DNA of 64,000 bases from Fibrobacterota bacterium (GCA_016715065.1 JADKBN010000013.1:62001-126000), one strand, 5' to 3'; shown: positions 9,656 through 18,478, counted from the stretch's first letter. Numbers and translations: made by a program. Notes: generated by a model from the sequence alone, not told the origin.

Positions 9656-10582
9656 TCAGGCGGCAAAATCGCGGATCGCCTTTTTCCAGGCCTCCACCAA
9701 TCGCTCGGGTGCCACCGGCTTGAAACCCGGGCCGCGTCCCAGGATCCATCGGCTGGCCTCGCCGTGGTCCCCGAAGGGCAACGTGAACTCGATGCCGCCG
9801 TCGGGCAGTTCGCGGTTTTTCTGCTTGGGGTGCCATTGGCGCTCGCGCACGTAGGGAGCGTGGGTGGTGTCGGCGCGGATGGTGGCGTCGAACACCGTGG
9901 CGCAGAAGGCGCCCAAGCATGACGGAATCTGTCTCTTCGGCGGTGCTTTGAACGTGGCTTCCAGAACTTCCAGGCGATCCATGCGCGAAAGGGCGAAGCG
10001 CTTGAAGGGGGACAAATGGTCGTCCGGGTCGCGGGCCTGCAGGTAGGGCATGCCATCCCATTCGAACAGTTCCAAGGGATGCGCTTGGCGAGTCTTTCCG
10101 GAAGGGTCCGAGGGTTTGCGATAGGAGAATTGGATCACGCGCCGCTCCCGCAGCGCCCGTGCCAGCGGGCCCAGCATCTGGGTGGCGAACTTGCCGGTCA
10201 GGCGAGGCAAGGTGGCACTGGCGGATCGCTTGATTTCGGGATCGATCGCGATGCGGCCTTGCAAGTCGCGCTCCAGGGTGGGGTCCAGCAGAAAGTCCAG
10301 GGCCAGACGGATTCCGACCGGTCCCTGGAGGGTCTCCACCATCGGCATGGGGAAGTTCCAGGTGTGCCGGTAGCGCCAGACGTGGGTCGCCTCCGTGTAT
10401 TCCAGCGGAGCGCCCAAGTCGCGCAGGTCCTCGGCTAGCCGATAGAGTGCCTTGCGCTCACAGCCCATTTCCTGGAGGACCTCCGCGCTTTCCAGTCCGC
10501 CGCGTCCCTCCGCGTGGGCCGTGGCCAAGGTGTTGTGCAGGGCCGCCAGGCGTTGGAGCCGGTCGTGGAGGGGTGCGGGCAT
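9656..10582 (-). CDS. WYL-domain transcriptional regulator
   Basis: A 308-residue protein: an N-terminal winged-helix part (about residues 5-75, 'LQEMGCERKALYRLAEDL') and a WYL domain (about 145-230, with 'RVIQFSYRKPS' and the WYL-like 'MPYLQARDPDD' at 178-188). WYL proteins are DNA-binding regulators thought to sense nucleic acids or nucleotides, and they often control defence or DNA-damage genes. The start at 10582 was chosen because the HTH begins right after it; an open frame runs further upstream but overlaps the VWA gene on the other strand. A GAAAGG lies 9 nt upstream. The gene converges on the ATPase gene and diverges from the VWA gene, so it might regulate either; this is untested. 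Confidence 0.85.
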   Translation of the reverse strand: MPAPLHDRLQRLAALHNTLATAHAEGRGGLESAEVLQEMGCERKALYRLAEDLRDLGAPLEYTEATHVWRYRHTWNFPMPMVETLQGPVGIRLALDFLLDPTLERDLQGRIAIDPEIKRSASATLPRLTGKFATQMLGPLARALRERRVIQFSYRKPSDPSGKTRQAHPLELFEWDGMPYLQARDPDDHLSPFKRFALSRMDRLEVLEATFKAPPKRQIPSCLGAFCATVFDATIRADTTHAPYVRERQWHPKQKNRELPDGGIEFTLPFGDHGEASRWILGRGPGFKPVAPERLVEAWKKAIRDFAA

Positions 10583-10801
10583 GGAACGGCCTTTCGCGGT
10601 TGTGCGATGGAATCGAACGAGTGTGGATGGAATGTAGACAGACCGGGTGCGGAATGGTGGATCCAGGAGTGTAGGGGTGGGCCGCATTGGGGGACGATCC
10701 TTGTGGGGGTGGGGGTGTTCGGGGTAGCTTGGAAACCACGATCCAGGGGAGGGCGCAGGGCCTTTCCGACTACGGATCCCGTACCGCAGGAGGCGCAGCT
10801 C

Positions 10802-11395
10802 ATGAATCCATTCGACCGTGTCCATATCGTGTTTTTGTTGGATCGCTCCGGATCCATGGAGACGTTGCGCGAAGCCGCCGTGGCTGGCCTCAACGAGTTT
10901 TTGGCCCACCAGCGACGCCTCGCCCCGGATGCGACGGCGACAGTGGTGCTGTTCGCGGAGTTCGCGCAGACCGTGTGCATGAACACGCCCCTTTCCGAGG
11001 CGCACCTGGAGTTGTCCGACTACGTTCCGGGAGGGCGCACCGCCTTGCTTGACGCCGTGGGTTCCACCATCGACCTGGTGGGCCTGCGGATCTCGCGCTT
11101 GGCGCCCCACGACCGCCCGGGACGGGTTCTGTTCGCCATCCTCACCGACGGCGAGGAGAACGCCTCGCGCGGGTATTCGGCCTTGGACGTCCAGTGGCGC
11201 GTTCGCCGCCAGAGCGAGATCTATGGCTGGGAGTTCCTGTTCTTGGGAGCACCGGATTCGTGGTCCGACCAGGCTCGCGAACTGGGGATCGCGCTGGAGG
11301 ATGCCTTGCCGTTTTGCCACACCGAAGACGGAATTCGCATCGCCATGGCCGATGCCGCCCGGACCTTCGCCCAACAGTTGGGGTGGCGCGCCTGA
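10802..11395 (+). CDS. Small stand-alone VWA-domain protein
   Basis: A 197-residue cytoplasmic-looking protein that is almost entirely one von Willebrand factor A domain. The MIDAS motif DRSGSM is at residues 14-19 (D14, S16, S18). A conserved threonine follows in 'GGRTALLDAVG', and the third metal-site strand is 'LFAILTDGEEN'. It has no signal peptide or membrane helix. The ATG at 10802 has a clear AGGAGG (10788-10793), which excludes the longer upstream frame. Such proteins usually work as metal-dependent protein-interaction adaptors, often with an AAA+ ATPase. The DUF3686 AAA+ gene lies about 1.2 kb upstream, separated by the WYL gene, so a link is possible but not shown. Confidence 0.85.
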   Translation: MNPFDRVHIVFLLDRSGSMETLREAAVAGLNEFLAHQRRLAPDATATVVLFAEFAQTVCMNTPLSEAHLELSDYVPGGRTALLDAVGSTIDLVGLRISRLAPHDRPGRVLFAILTDGEENASRGYSALDVQWRVRRQSEIYGWEFLFLGAPDSWSDQARELGIALEDALPFCHTEDGIRIAMADAARTFAQQLGWRA

Positions 11396-11438
11396 AGAAA
11401 GGGGTGCCTTTCGGCAGCGTGGCGGGCAGGCGACGCTT

Positions 11439-11444
11439 TATAAT
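11439..11444 (+). promoter_or_regulatory. Putative -10 box upstream of cydAB
   Basis: A perfect TATAAT stands in an otherwise GC-rich stretch, 70 nt before the cydA start. No convincing -35 hexamer is visible at 16-18 nt spacing, so an activator-dependent promoter is possible. This is a call by eye. Confidence 0.4.
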
Positions 11445-11513
11445 TGGACAATCGCTCGTCGCCTCTTCGCACACATCGCGCAATCCAACCGAGCCTCCAG
11501 AAAGGAAATCCAC

Positions 11514-12839
11514 GTGGATACACTGATCCTGTCGCGCATCCAGTTCGGGATGACATGTTTTTTCCACTACCTGTTCGTTCCGCTCACCCTGGGATTGTCG
11601 TTTCTGGTGGCCATCATGGAGACCGCCTGGGTTCGCACCGGCAATGAAGAGTGGCGCACCGCCGCAAAGTTCTTCGGGAAGTTGTTTCTGATCAACTTCG
11701 CCGTGGGCGTTGTGACGGGTATTCCGTTGGAATTCCAGTTCGGAACCAACTGGGCCGGCTATTCCCGCTACGTGGGCGACATCTTCGGGTCGCTCCTGGC
11801 CGTGGAAGCGACGGTGGCGTTTTTCCTGGAATCGACGTTCATCGCGGTGTGGTTTTTCGGGTGGAAGCGGCTTAATCCCAAGCTCCATTGCGCGACCATC
11901 TGGATCGTGGCCATCGCCTCGAACATCTCCGCGTTCTGGATCCTGGTGGCCAACGCCTGGATGCAACACCCGGTGGGTTTCACGATCCGCAACGGACGTG
12001 CCGAGTTGACGGATTTCTTCGCGGTGATCTCCCAGAAGTTCGCGGTCCTGGAATTCATCCACACCGTGGGCGGCGCCTGGATTCTGGGAGGATTCTTCGT
12101 GCTGGGTGTCAGCGCCTGGCACATCGCGCGGGGAAGCCACGTGGGCGTGTTCAAGAAGGCTTTCAAGGTGGCCGCCATCTGGAGCCTGGTGTTCACGGTG
12201 TTCGAAGGGGTCCAGGGACACATGAACGCCGAGATCCTGGCTTCCACGCAACCCACCAAGCTCGCCGCCATGGAATCGCATTGGGTCACATCGGAAGATG
12301 TCCCCATGCACCTGATCGCCTGGCCCGACCAGGAGAACGAGCGCAACGCGATCGAGACCCTCCCCATTCCCGGCTTGATGTCGTTTCTTGTCCACTACAA
12401 TCCGCACGGCAAGGTGCAGGGCTTGAAAGACGTCCCGAAGGAGGATCGTCCTCCGGTTCTTCCCGTGTTCCTGTCGTTTCGCGCCATGGTGGCCCTTGGG
12501 ATCCTGCTTTTTTGGGTGGCCATCTGGGCCTTCTGGAAGCGCAACAGCATCGAGTCCCAACCTCGGTTGCTCAAGCTCCTGCCTTGGATGATTTCTCTTC
12601 CCTACATCGCCAACTTGCTGGGTTGGACAGTTGCGGAAATGGGACGCCAGCCGTGGATCGTGTATGGCCTGATGCGCACCTCCGAGGGCGTTTCCAAGGT
12701 CTCGCCGTCACAGGTCTGGGGCTCCTTGGCCATGTTCTTCGGCGTCTACACACTGCTGGGCGCGATCGACTTCTACCTGATCTGGAAGTTCGCCCGCAAG
12801 GGACCACTTCCTGAACTTCCAACCACCGCCAAGGCGTAA
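11514..12839 (+). CDS. cydA: Cytochrome bd ubiquinol oxidase subunit I
   Basis: This 441-residue polytopic protein is CydA, the haem-carrying subunit of cytochrome bd, which oxidises quinol and reduces oxygen at the cytoplasmic membrane with high oxygen affinity. Visible signatures are 'SRIQFGMTCFFHYLFVPLTLG' with the haem b595 ligand His18, the 'ESTFIAVWFFGW' helix and the C-terminal 'GRQPWIVYGLMRT' block. It is shorter than E. coli CydA (522), so it belongs to the short Q-loop class. The start is a GTG at 11514, preceded by AAAGGAAA; the frame has no ATG nearby. cydB follows after 12 nt. Confidence 0.95.
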   Translation: MDTLILSRIQFGMTCFFHYLFVPLTLGLSFLVAIMETAWVRTGNEEWRTAAKFFGKLFLINFAVGVVTGIPLEFQFGTNWAGYSRYVGDIFGSLLAVEATVAFFLESTFIAVWFFGWKRLNPKLHCATIWIVAIASNISAFWILVANAWMQHPVGFTIRNGRAELTDFFAVISQKFAVLEFIHTVGGAWILGGFFVLGVSAWHIARGSHVGVFKKAFKVAAIWSLVFTVFEGVQGHMNAEILASTQPTKLAAMESHWVTSEDVPMHLIAWPDQENERNAIETLPIPGLMSFLVHYNPHGKVQGLKDVPKEDRPPVLPVFLSFRAMVALGILLFWVAIWAFWKRNSIESQPRLLKLLPWMISLPYIANLLGWTVAEMGRQPWIVYGLMRTSEGVSKVSPSQVWGSLAMFFGVYTLLGAIDFYLIWKFARKGPLPELPTTAKA

Positions 12840-12851
12840 GGAGACCCGAAC

Positions 12852-13877
12852 ATGCTCGAGACCACCTGGTTTGTCATTTGGGGCGTCGCCTGGGCCGTGT
12901 ACTTCATGCTCGACGGATTCGACCTGGGCTTGGGGCTGCTGTCTCCCTTCATTTCGAAGACAGAAACCGAACGTCGCATCGCCGTCAACGCGATGGGGCC
13001 GTTCTGGGACGGCAACGAAGTGTGGCTGATCACGGCGGGCGGCGTGACCTTCGCCGCTTTCCCTGCCGCCTACGCGCTCATGTTCAGCGCGCTGTACACC
13101 CCGCTGATGATGCTTCTGTTCGCGCTCATTTTGCGTGGCGTGGCGTTCGAGTTTCGCAGCAAAGTGGAATCCGCCACCTGGCGCAAGGTGTGGGATGGCT
13201 CGCTGGCGGTGGGGTCGGGATTGGCGGCTTTGCTTTTGGGCGTGGCCTTCGCGAATCTGTTCGCGGGAATCCCCGTGGACGCCGAAGGGGTGTTCCAGGG
13301 AAATTTCCTGACGTTCCTGAGCCCGTACGGCTTGGCGGGCGGCGTGTTTTTCGTGGTGGCCTTCTTGCACCACGGAGCCCTCTGGCTGGTGGTCAAGACC
13401 GCGGGCGATTTTCGGGATCGCGCCCGGGCAGTTTCCTTCAAACTGTGGGTGGCCACTCTGGTGCTGGCCGTGGCGTTCCTTGGCCTGACCGCGGTCTACA
13501 CCCAGCTGTGGACCAATCTGCTCGGACGCCCTGCCCTGCTGGCCTTCCCGGCTCTGGCGGTGGTGGCCCTGGTGGCATCCCCCGTGCTTTCCCGCCAGCG
13601 GCGCGCTTGGGCGGCCTGGGGTGCTTCGGCGGCGTTTCTGGCCTGTGCGGTGGGCTTTGGCGTGGCGGGATTGTTCCCGACCATCGTCGGGTCCAGTTTG
13701 GATCCGGCGTATTCGGCCACGGCTTTCAATTCCGCCTCCAGCCCGCTCACCCTCAAGATCATGCTGGGCGTGGCGTTGTCCATCCTGCCATTGGTGATCG
13801 CCTACCAGACATGGGTGTATGTTCGGTTTGGCGGCACGGTCACGGCCGAAAACATGGAAGACGGCTCCTCGTACTGA
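12852..13877 (+). CDS. cydB: Cytochrome bd ubiquinol oxidase subunit II
   Basis: A 341-residue, about eight-helix membrane protein. The N-terminal 'WFVIWGVAWAVYFMLDGFDLG' block and 'MGPFWDGNEVWLITAGG' are diagnostic of CydB/CydAB subunit II. It pairs with CydA to form the oxidase. An AAGGAG lies 8-13 nt before the ATG. No cydX-like or cydDC genes are seen nearby. A hairpin with a weak T-rich tail follows at 13889-13922 and probably ends the transcript. Confidence 0.95.
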   Translation: MLETTWFVIWGVAWAVYFMLDGFDLGLGLLSPFISKTETERRIAVNAMGPFWDGNEVWLITAGGVTFAAFPAAYALMFSALYTPLMMLLFALILRGVAFEFRSKVESATWRKVWDGSLAVGSGLAALLLGVAFANLFAGIPVDAEGVFQGNFLTFLSPYGLAGGVFFVVAFLHHGALWLVVKTAGDFRDRARAVSFKLWVATLVLAVAFLGLTAVYTQLWTNLLGRPALLAFPALAVVALVASPVLSRQRRAWAAWGASAAFLACAVGFGVAGLFPTIVGSSLDPAYSATAFNSASSPLTLKIMLGVALSILPLVIAYQTWVYVRFGGTVTAENMEDGSSY

Positions 13878-13888
13878 ACCACACCGGG

Positions 13889-13922
13889 TCGCACCCCCCG
13901 GGAATGGCTTCAGGGGGTGCGA
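13889..13922 (+). terminator. Hairpin after cydB
   Basis: TCGCACCCCC (13889-13898) and GGGGGTGCGA (13913-13922) form a perfect 10-bp stem with a 14-nt loop, followed by TTCTATGTTT. It sits 12 nt after the cydB stop. The T tract is poor and overlaps the start of the next gene, so termination may be partial. Confidence 0.55.
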
Positions 13923-13926
13923 TTCT

Positions 13927-14853
13927 ATGTTTCCCTCCATGCTTGGCTTCCCTTCCCGCCCCGGTCCTCGGACCGACTTTACCGATGTCGCGATCGCCTT
14001 GGCTGCGATCGCCGTTTCGGCCTTGTCGGGTTGCGCGAACGTCAACGAGGTTTCTTCGGTCACCACCACCAAGAACATCGCGGTGGATAACCAGATTTTG
14101 TCCTACCACCATCGCTCGGACCTGCCATGGGGGGTCGTACCTGTGGTGCCGCAGGATTCGGTCGGTACCAGCCTCCAGGTCGCTTTGCAGGGGGGCGCCT
14201 TCGCCATGAGCGAAGCGGACGAACAAAGTCTCGGCTCCTGGTCGCCATCCACTTCGCAGGGGACGGCGGAGGCCACCTTGACGGATGGGATCTTCCGCGG
14301 CGGGATCGGTGGACGTATCGGTTCCGCACCTTCGATGTGGATATCGATCGGGGCTCTGGATCGCGGGCAGACCGGAGCCCATCTGTTCGGTGACGTCGCG
14401 ATGGGATTTGCCCTGGGTCGCGCCACGGTGGATTATCGCGGCCTGCGCAGAACCGAAGAGTCCAGGAAAATGTCCTACGACACTTTGATGACCAGCTCGC
14501 ACCACCGACGTTGGAGCCACTTCACTCGGATCTCCCTGGGGTTGATCCCGGATGAATCCGGACCCTGGGCGATGGTCCAACTCATCCCGAGCTGGACCAT
14601 GGTCGAATGGCCCCGTGGCTACACGGAAGTGGTCACGACCACCACGACCACCTACGAAGATTCGTCGCACACTTCCGACATCCGCCAGGACCGGAGAGAA
14701 AACGGAACTTCCTTGGAAAACGCGCTTTTGTTGAGCGTCGGAGCTGGTTGGACACGCCGATTCGGCGCACAGGCCCTGACGGTGGGCACCCGCTATTCCA
14801 TCAAGGAATTGCACCAACTGGAAATGGTCCTCCAGTTCTCTTCGGATCTTTGA
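13927..14853 (+). CDS. Lipoprotein of unknown function, paralogue A
   Basis: A 308-residue protein not recognised from any named family. The ATG at 13927 gives a hydrophobic segment ending in the lipobox LSGC (Cys36); an internal ATG at 13939 would give a more normal signal length. The mature part is rich in beta strands and aromatic residues ('PSMWISIGALDRG', 'VQLIPSWTMVEWPRGY', 'VGAGWTRRFGAQALTVGTRYS'), suggesting an outer-membrane-associated beta fold. It is clearly homologous to 15387-16248 (shared 'VDN...SYHHRSDLPWG', 'SGPW', 'EWP', 'SVGAGWT'), with a YdjM-like gene between the two copies. Function unknown. Confidence 0.75.
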   Translation: MFPSMLGFPSRPGPRTDFTDVAIALAAIAVSALSGCANVNEVSSVTTTKNIAVDNQILSYHHRSDLPWGVVPVVPQDSVGTSLQVALQGGAFAMSEADEQSLGSWSPSTSQGTAEATLTDGIFRGGIGGRIGSAPSMWISIGALDRGQTGAHLFGDVAMGFALGRATVDYRGLRRTEESRKMSYDTLMTSSHHRRWSHFTRISLGLIPDESGPWAMVQLIPSWTMVEWPRGYTEVVTTTTTTYEDSSHTSDIRQDRRENGTSLENALLLSVGAGWTRRFGAQALTVGTRYSIKELHQLEMVLQFSSDL

Positions 14854-14856
14854 CAA

Positions 14857-15390
14857 ATGCCCACCCTTCTCGGACACGCTTTTTTGCCGTTGGGAGCCGC
14901 CCTGGCCGCCGATCGCCGCTTCGTGAGTCGGCCATTGGCGATCAGCTGCGTGGTGGCATCGATCCTTCCCGATCTCGATGCCATCGGCTACTCGCTGGGT
15001 GTGCCCTATGGTTCGGTCTGGGGCCACCGAGGAGCGACGCATTCCCTTGTGGCCGTCGCTGCGGTGGCGGGTCTCGCGTTTTGGCTGGCTCCTTGGCTGA
15101 AGGCCAAGCGATGGCTGGCGTCGGTCGCCGTGGGGCTCTCCATGGCCTCCCATGGTGTTTTGGACGCGGCCACCAGCGGAGGCAAAGGCGTGGCGTTTTT
15201 CTGGCCCTGGAGTGCGGAGCGGTTTTTCTTCCCGTGGCACCCGATCCGGGTTTCACCGATGGGGTTGGGAATCTTCAGCGCGCGCGGGGTGGCGGTGATG
15301 GCCTCGGAACTTCTGTGGGTCGGACTTCCCGCCCTGGTTTTGGCGGCGATCTGGTGGGCGGTGCGGCGGCGGGGCGGGGCTGGAAGATGA
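14857..15390 (+). CDS. YdjM-like membrane-bound metal-dependent hydrolase (DUF457)
   Basis: A 177-residue inner-membrane protein with four or five hydrophobic helices. The conserved motifs of the DUF457/YdjM family are present: 'GHAFLPLGAAL' at the N-terminus, 'SILPDLDAIGY' and 'WGHRGATHSLVAV', whose Asp and His residues are the presumed metal ligands, and a later 'SHGVLDAATSGG'. Family members are predicted metal-dependent hydrolases with unknown substrate. The gene starts 3 nt after lipoprotein A and its stop overlaps the ATG of lipoprotein B (ATGA), so all three are likely co-transcribed. Confidence 0.85.
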   Translation: MPTLLGHAFLPLGAALAADRRFVSRPLAISCVVASILPDLDAIGYSLGVPYGSVWGHRGATHSLVAVAAVAGLAFWLAPWLKAKRWLASVAVGLSMASHGVLDAATSGGKGVAFFWPWSAERFFFPWHPIRVSPMGLGIFSARGVAVMASELLWVGLPALVLAAIWWAVRRRGGAGR

Positions 15391-16248
15391 GGCTGCCTTC
15401 CTGCAGACAGAATTTGGCTGCCGTCGCGACCGGGAGCATTGTCATGCTTTTGGGCTGTGGGATGGGGATGGAGGAGACGACGCGGACCATCTCCGTGGAC
15501 AACATGTTGAACTCCTATCGCCATGTTTCGGACCTTCCCTGGGGCGCCATTCCTGTCTGTCCAGCGAAATCCAATCCGATCACGGGTCAGTTGAGCATTC
15601 AAGCCGGAGGCTACGCCTACAGTGGCATGTCGGACATGGATGGCCGATGGAGCGCGTCGCAATGGCAAGGAACGGGCGATTTCCAGGCTGTTTTCGGGAT
15701 CGTTCGCTACGGTGTGGGTGCGCGCTGGGGTGCCGCACCGTCGACTTGGATTTCTCTTGGGTTGATGGGTCGTGAAATGGAAGATGGACAGTTGTTCGCG
15801 GAGGTTGCGGTTGGGGGAGCCCGAACGATTTCCGAGGCGGAATATTTCAGCATTCGGACGGTGGACGTTGATGGCCGGATTTCGCGTGACACGAGCGTCC
15901 AACGCGCAAGGCAACGGAATTGGAACCCTTTCTTTCGCCTCTCCGGTGGATGGTTTCCACAAGCCAGTGGCCCGTGGGGGAGTGTCCAATGGATTCCGCA
16001 GTGGAGAGTGGCCGAATGGCCCGGGGTATCGCTCGGTCACAAGTACCACCGGAGATACCGCCGCCTGGCAGGATGATCCCATCGATCGAGAGTACCGCGA
16101 AAACCATGAAAGGTTTGCGAATCTGGTGAGTGTCGGTGCTGGCTGGACCGAGAGACTCGGTCGACATGCGCTGACGGTCGGGCTCCGATACTCCGCCAGG
16201 GAACTGCGGCAACTGGAAATGCTGACCCAGCTCACGGCGGAGTTCTGA
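15387..16248 (+). CDS. Lipoprotein paralogue B, frameshifted
   Basis: This is the second copy of the 13927-14853 lipoprotein. It begins MRLPSCRQNLAAVATG with lipobox LLGC (Cys24) and keeps 'SVDNMLNSYRHVSDLPWG', 'APSTWISLGLMGRE' and 'SGPWGSVQWIPQW'. After 'VAEWPG' the frame breaks at the four Gs at 16023-16026. Reading on with one G fewer gives 'EWPGYRSVTSTT' and continues to 'LVSVGAGWTERLGRHALTVGLRYSARELRQLE', ending at 16248 and matching copy A to its end. In the unshifted frame a stop occurs at 16076. A single-base change or a sequencing error explains this; the rest is undamaged. Confidence 0.7.
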
Positions 16249-16348
16249 AGCGAAGGGAACTGATGCAAAAAAGCAACGCCAATGATCGGCAACGCCCGTG
16301 GTTGCTCGTGGTTGCGCGGCCGACTCTATGCAGCCGCGCAGAAAGGTT

Positions 16349-16990
16349 TCAGCGAATGACCTGGAACGATTGCGTGACCACACGGCCCTGCAGATCGGTG
16401 AGGCTGGCGAAGTAAGTGCCGTTGACAAGGTCCAGCGGGTGGGCGGCCGAGGCGTTGAACGACGCGATCGCCTTGCCATCCAAGGACAAAATCTGCACGC
16501 GCGACCACTGGGAGGCGTTGTCCAGGCTCAGGGTGCCCCGCGACCAGGAAAGTCCGGCGTTGCGCACGCCCTTTGCGACATCCCGCACGCCGATTTCTCG
16601 TCCATTTCCGACGCCCAGCTTCAGGGGGGCGGGTTCGCCATTGAGCCAAATCAGGATGTTCCGGAAACGGAGGGTAAGAATTTTGATGGGGGTATATGCC
16701 TTCGCGCAGGACTTGCAACTGGTGTTGGTGGTGAAGTTCCAGCCCGCTCCGGTGTAGGAGGTCTTTGGGGAAATCTGGATGTTCTTCACGTTCGCCAGGA
16801 CTGAATCCAAGGTTGGAAAAGCGGCCATGGGCTCCGCCCAACGTTGCGGGTATCCCTTCTCAGCATCCGCGTACCAGGTTGGTCTGACAAGCTCGGCGCG
16901 GTAGAAGGTGATGCCCACCCAATCATGGGCGAATTCCAGTTTGGGCCGTGTGATGGTATCAGATCTGGTTTTGACCTTTGACATCTCATA
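16349..16990 (-). pseudogene. C-terminal part of a secreted CxxC-repeat protein split by an IS630 element
   Basis: The frame reads 'EMSKVKTRSDTITRP...' to 'VVTQSFQVIR' with no plausible start of its own. It matches the second half of the repeat unit in the neighbouring 542-residue protein: a 'FPTLDSVLANVKNIQISPKTSY' block, the CKSC pair, and a C-terminal domain ('WSRVQILSLDGKAIAS...LVNGTYFASL...QGRVV') resembling export/sorting domains. Its 5' neighbour on the same strand is the decayed IS element 16991-18044. Joining 16990 to 18044/18045 with one TA removed restores a continuous frame with 18041-18478. No 5' signals are present, so expression of this piece is unlikely. Confidence 0.85.
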
Positions 16991-18044
16991 CTAACCCGGT
17001 ATCGTGAGTCCATCACTACGCCGCGTACTTGACTTGGCTGTACGAGAAGAATGATTGAACCAATTCCTTATCCTTTTCAAGATGATCCATATAGCTCAGC
17101 ACACGATTTTCTAAGACGTCGGAGCTGGATGTCATCGGCTGATTTGACATTCGCGATTTCATATCCGTTCAAATATCTCAGGTTCATCTCCGGTGAATAT
17201 GCGGAAAATCTAGCTCAATTAAACGCTTATTATCAACCAGCCATGGCTGTAAATCTTTAGCGTGATGAACGCGGGAGATATCAGAATCAGGATGATTTTT
17301 CTGCCTTTGCATCTGCAAGCATTTTCATCAAAAACTCAAATCGTTCGAGATTAATTGCCCCGAATACGTGAACGAATTGCCTTGATTGCTCACCGCCGAA
17401 ACCATGTGAAGATGGATGCGCTGCGGGACCTGTAACGAGGGCGTCATGCGGAGGCGAGTACGGAGTTGGTTGGGCGCGTTCTGGACAGCAGTTTCGTCTC
17501 CCACCAGATCCCGGCGTCTCCAGCGGCTGAGCCTGGATCGCAGGATCTCTTCTCTAGCCACTTGCTGGGGCGCGGGCCGGCTTCTTGATCGTCGGGACTT
17601 GAGCCGTGAAGCCCCATTTTCAAGTACTTGCCGACAGGGTGATCACCAAGGAATCCCGTATTTCGAATAGATCAATTCTGAACTGCTGACGGCTCCAAAG
17701 CGCGAAGGGCATTTTCATTTGATCGGGTTTTGTCTGAAATCAACTGGACAATTTCGCTCTCGATCATCAGGGAATTTTCCATCGCCTTGTTTGCGGCCTT
17801 TGTTTTGGAATAAGAGACCGTCGCCGTCCTTCCCAAGCTCAAAACGCAACCGCATAGTTACGGGTGACATCAAAATCAGCCAACTTCTTGGTAAATTTTC
17901 ATTCGTGATGCGCGGTTCCACTATCAAATCTCCGCAATACAGCCTTGACAGAGCCTGGCAATTTTAAGCTTCCTCTTGCTCTTTGTTATCTCGTTCATGC
18001 TGATAAAATAGCACTTTGATATTATTTCCCTAATATCTAGTTAG
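16991..18044 (-). mobile_element. Decayed IS630-family insertion sequence, 1054 bp
   Basis: The ends are imperfect inverted repeats: CTAACCCGGTATC at 16991-17003 and, read inward from the other end, CTAACTAGATATT ending at 18044. Both ends are flanked by TA (16989-16990 and 18045-18046), the target duplication expected of IS630 elements. The interior is visibly AT-richer than the flanks and encodes a broken DDE transposase on the minus strand. The length fits the family (about 1.0-1.2 kb). The insertion interrupts one copy of a tandemly duplicated secreted-protein gene. Confidence 0.85.
17016..17998 (-). pseudogene. IS630-family transposase remnant
   Basis: Fragments of a single transposase can be followed across all three minus frames, in the right order. 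They are: a start 'MNEITKSKRKLKIARL' (17998); 'GRKQGDGK' and 'EIVQLISDKT' (helix-turn-helix linker); 'MPFALWSRQQFRIDL'; 'WGFTAQVPTIKKP'; 'GDETAVQNAPN' with the first catalytic Asp-Glu; 'MVSAVSNQG'; 'VHHAKDLQPWLVDNKRLIEL'; 'PEMNLRYLNG'; and the C-terminal 'ELVQSFFSYSQVKYAA' ending at the TAG 17016-17018. At least five frame changes or stops interrupt it, and the 'NPDE' catalytic block is degenerate. It cannot make an active transposase. Confidence 0.85.
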
Positions 18045-18478
18045 TAGACGAGACCTGCATTGGCCAAGGAATCGATGTATTTGGTCGATCCGAACGAGAC
18101 CGAGAGCTGGTCGTTGATGGGCCCGTTGGAGGAGAATTCGAAGGTCAGGCTGTCGAATTTGGAAAGATCGCGGACCGCCCAGGCGGAATTGAGGGGGATC
18201 AAGAGGCCCACGTTGGCTGTGTATCCGCGCACATAGGGGCCGGCTCCGGCGGGATTCAAAAATTGCGTCGTGTCTCCCGCAAAACCGATGTCGGCTTGGA
18301 GGACGCTCCCGGTATCCACCAGGAGGTTGACTGTGGACATTTCATTCTTGAAAACATCCAGCGCGTAAACGGTCTTGACGTCGTCCATGCTGGTGGTGGG
18401 AATGTCGAACGGGACGGCGGCGAGGGCGGGAACCGAGAGGCCCGCGACAGCCAAAGTGCGTTGCAAAAAGGATTTCAT
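18041..18478 (-). pseudogene. N-terminal part of the IS-split secreted protein
   Basis: The ATG at 18478 opens a 145-codon frame with a clear signal peptide (MKSFLQRTLAVAGLSVPALA). It continues with 'ADIGFAGD', 'GYTANVGLLIPLNSAW' and 'DQLSVSFGSTKYIDSLANAG', matching the repeat unit of the upstream 542-residue paralogue, where the equivalents are 'GYSANAGILIPLQPTW' and 'DGLRVSFGSETYSQAQQAAG'. The frame stops at a TAA created by the IS630 end (18041-18043). Without the IS the next residues would be 'VYEMSK', aligning with 'VYETAL' in the paralogue, and the protein would be 357 residues. The truncated product would be exported but lacks the CxxC and C-terminal domains. Confidence 0.8.

Noticed and set aside
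17051..17260. Small plus-strand frames in the AT-rich 17-18 kb region
   Set aside because: The region is a decayed IS630 element coding on the minus strand, so these frames are accidental.
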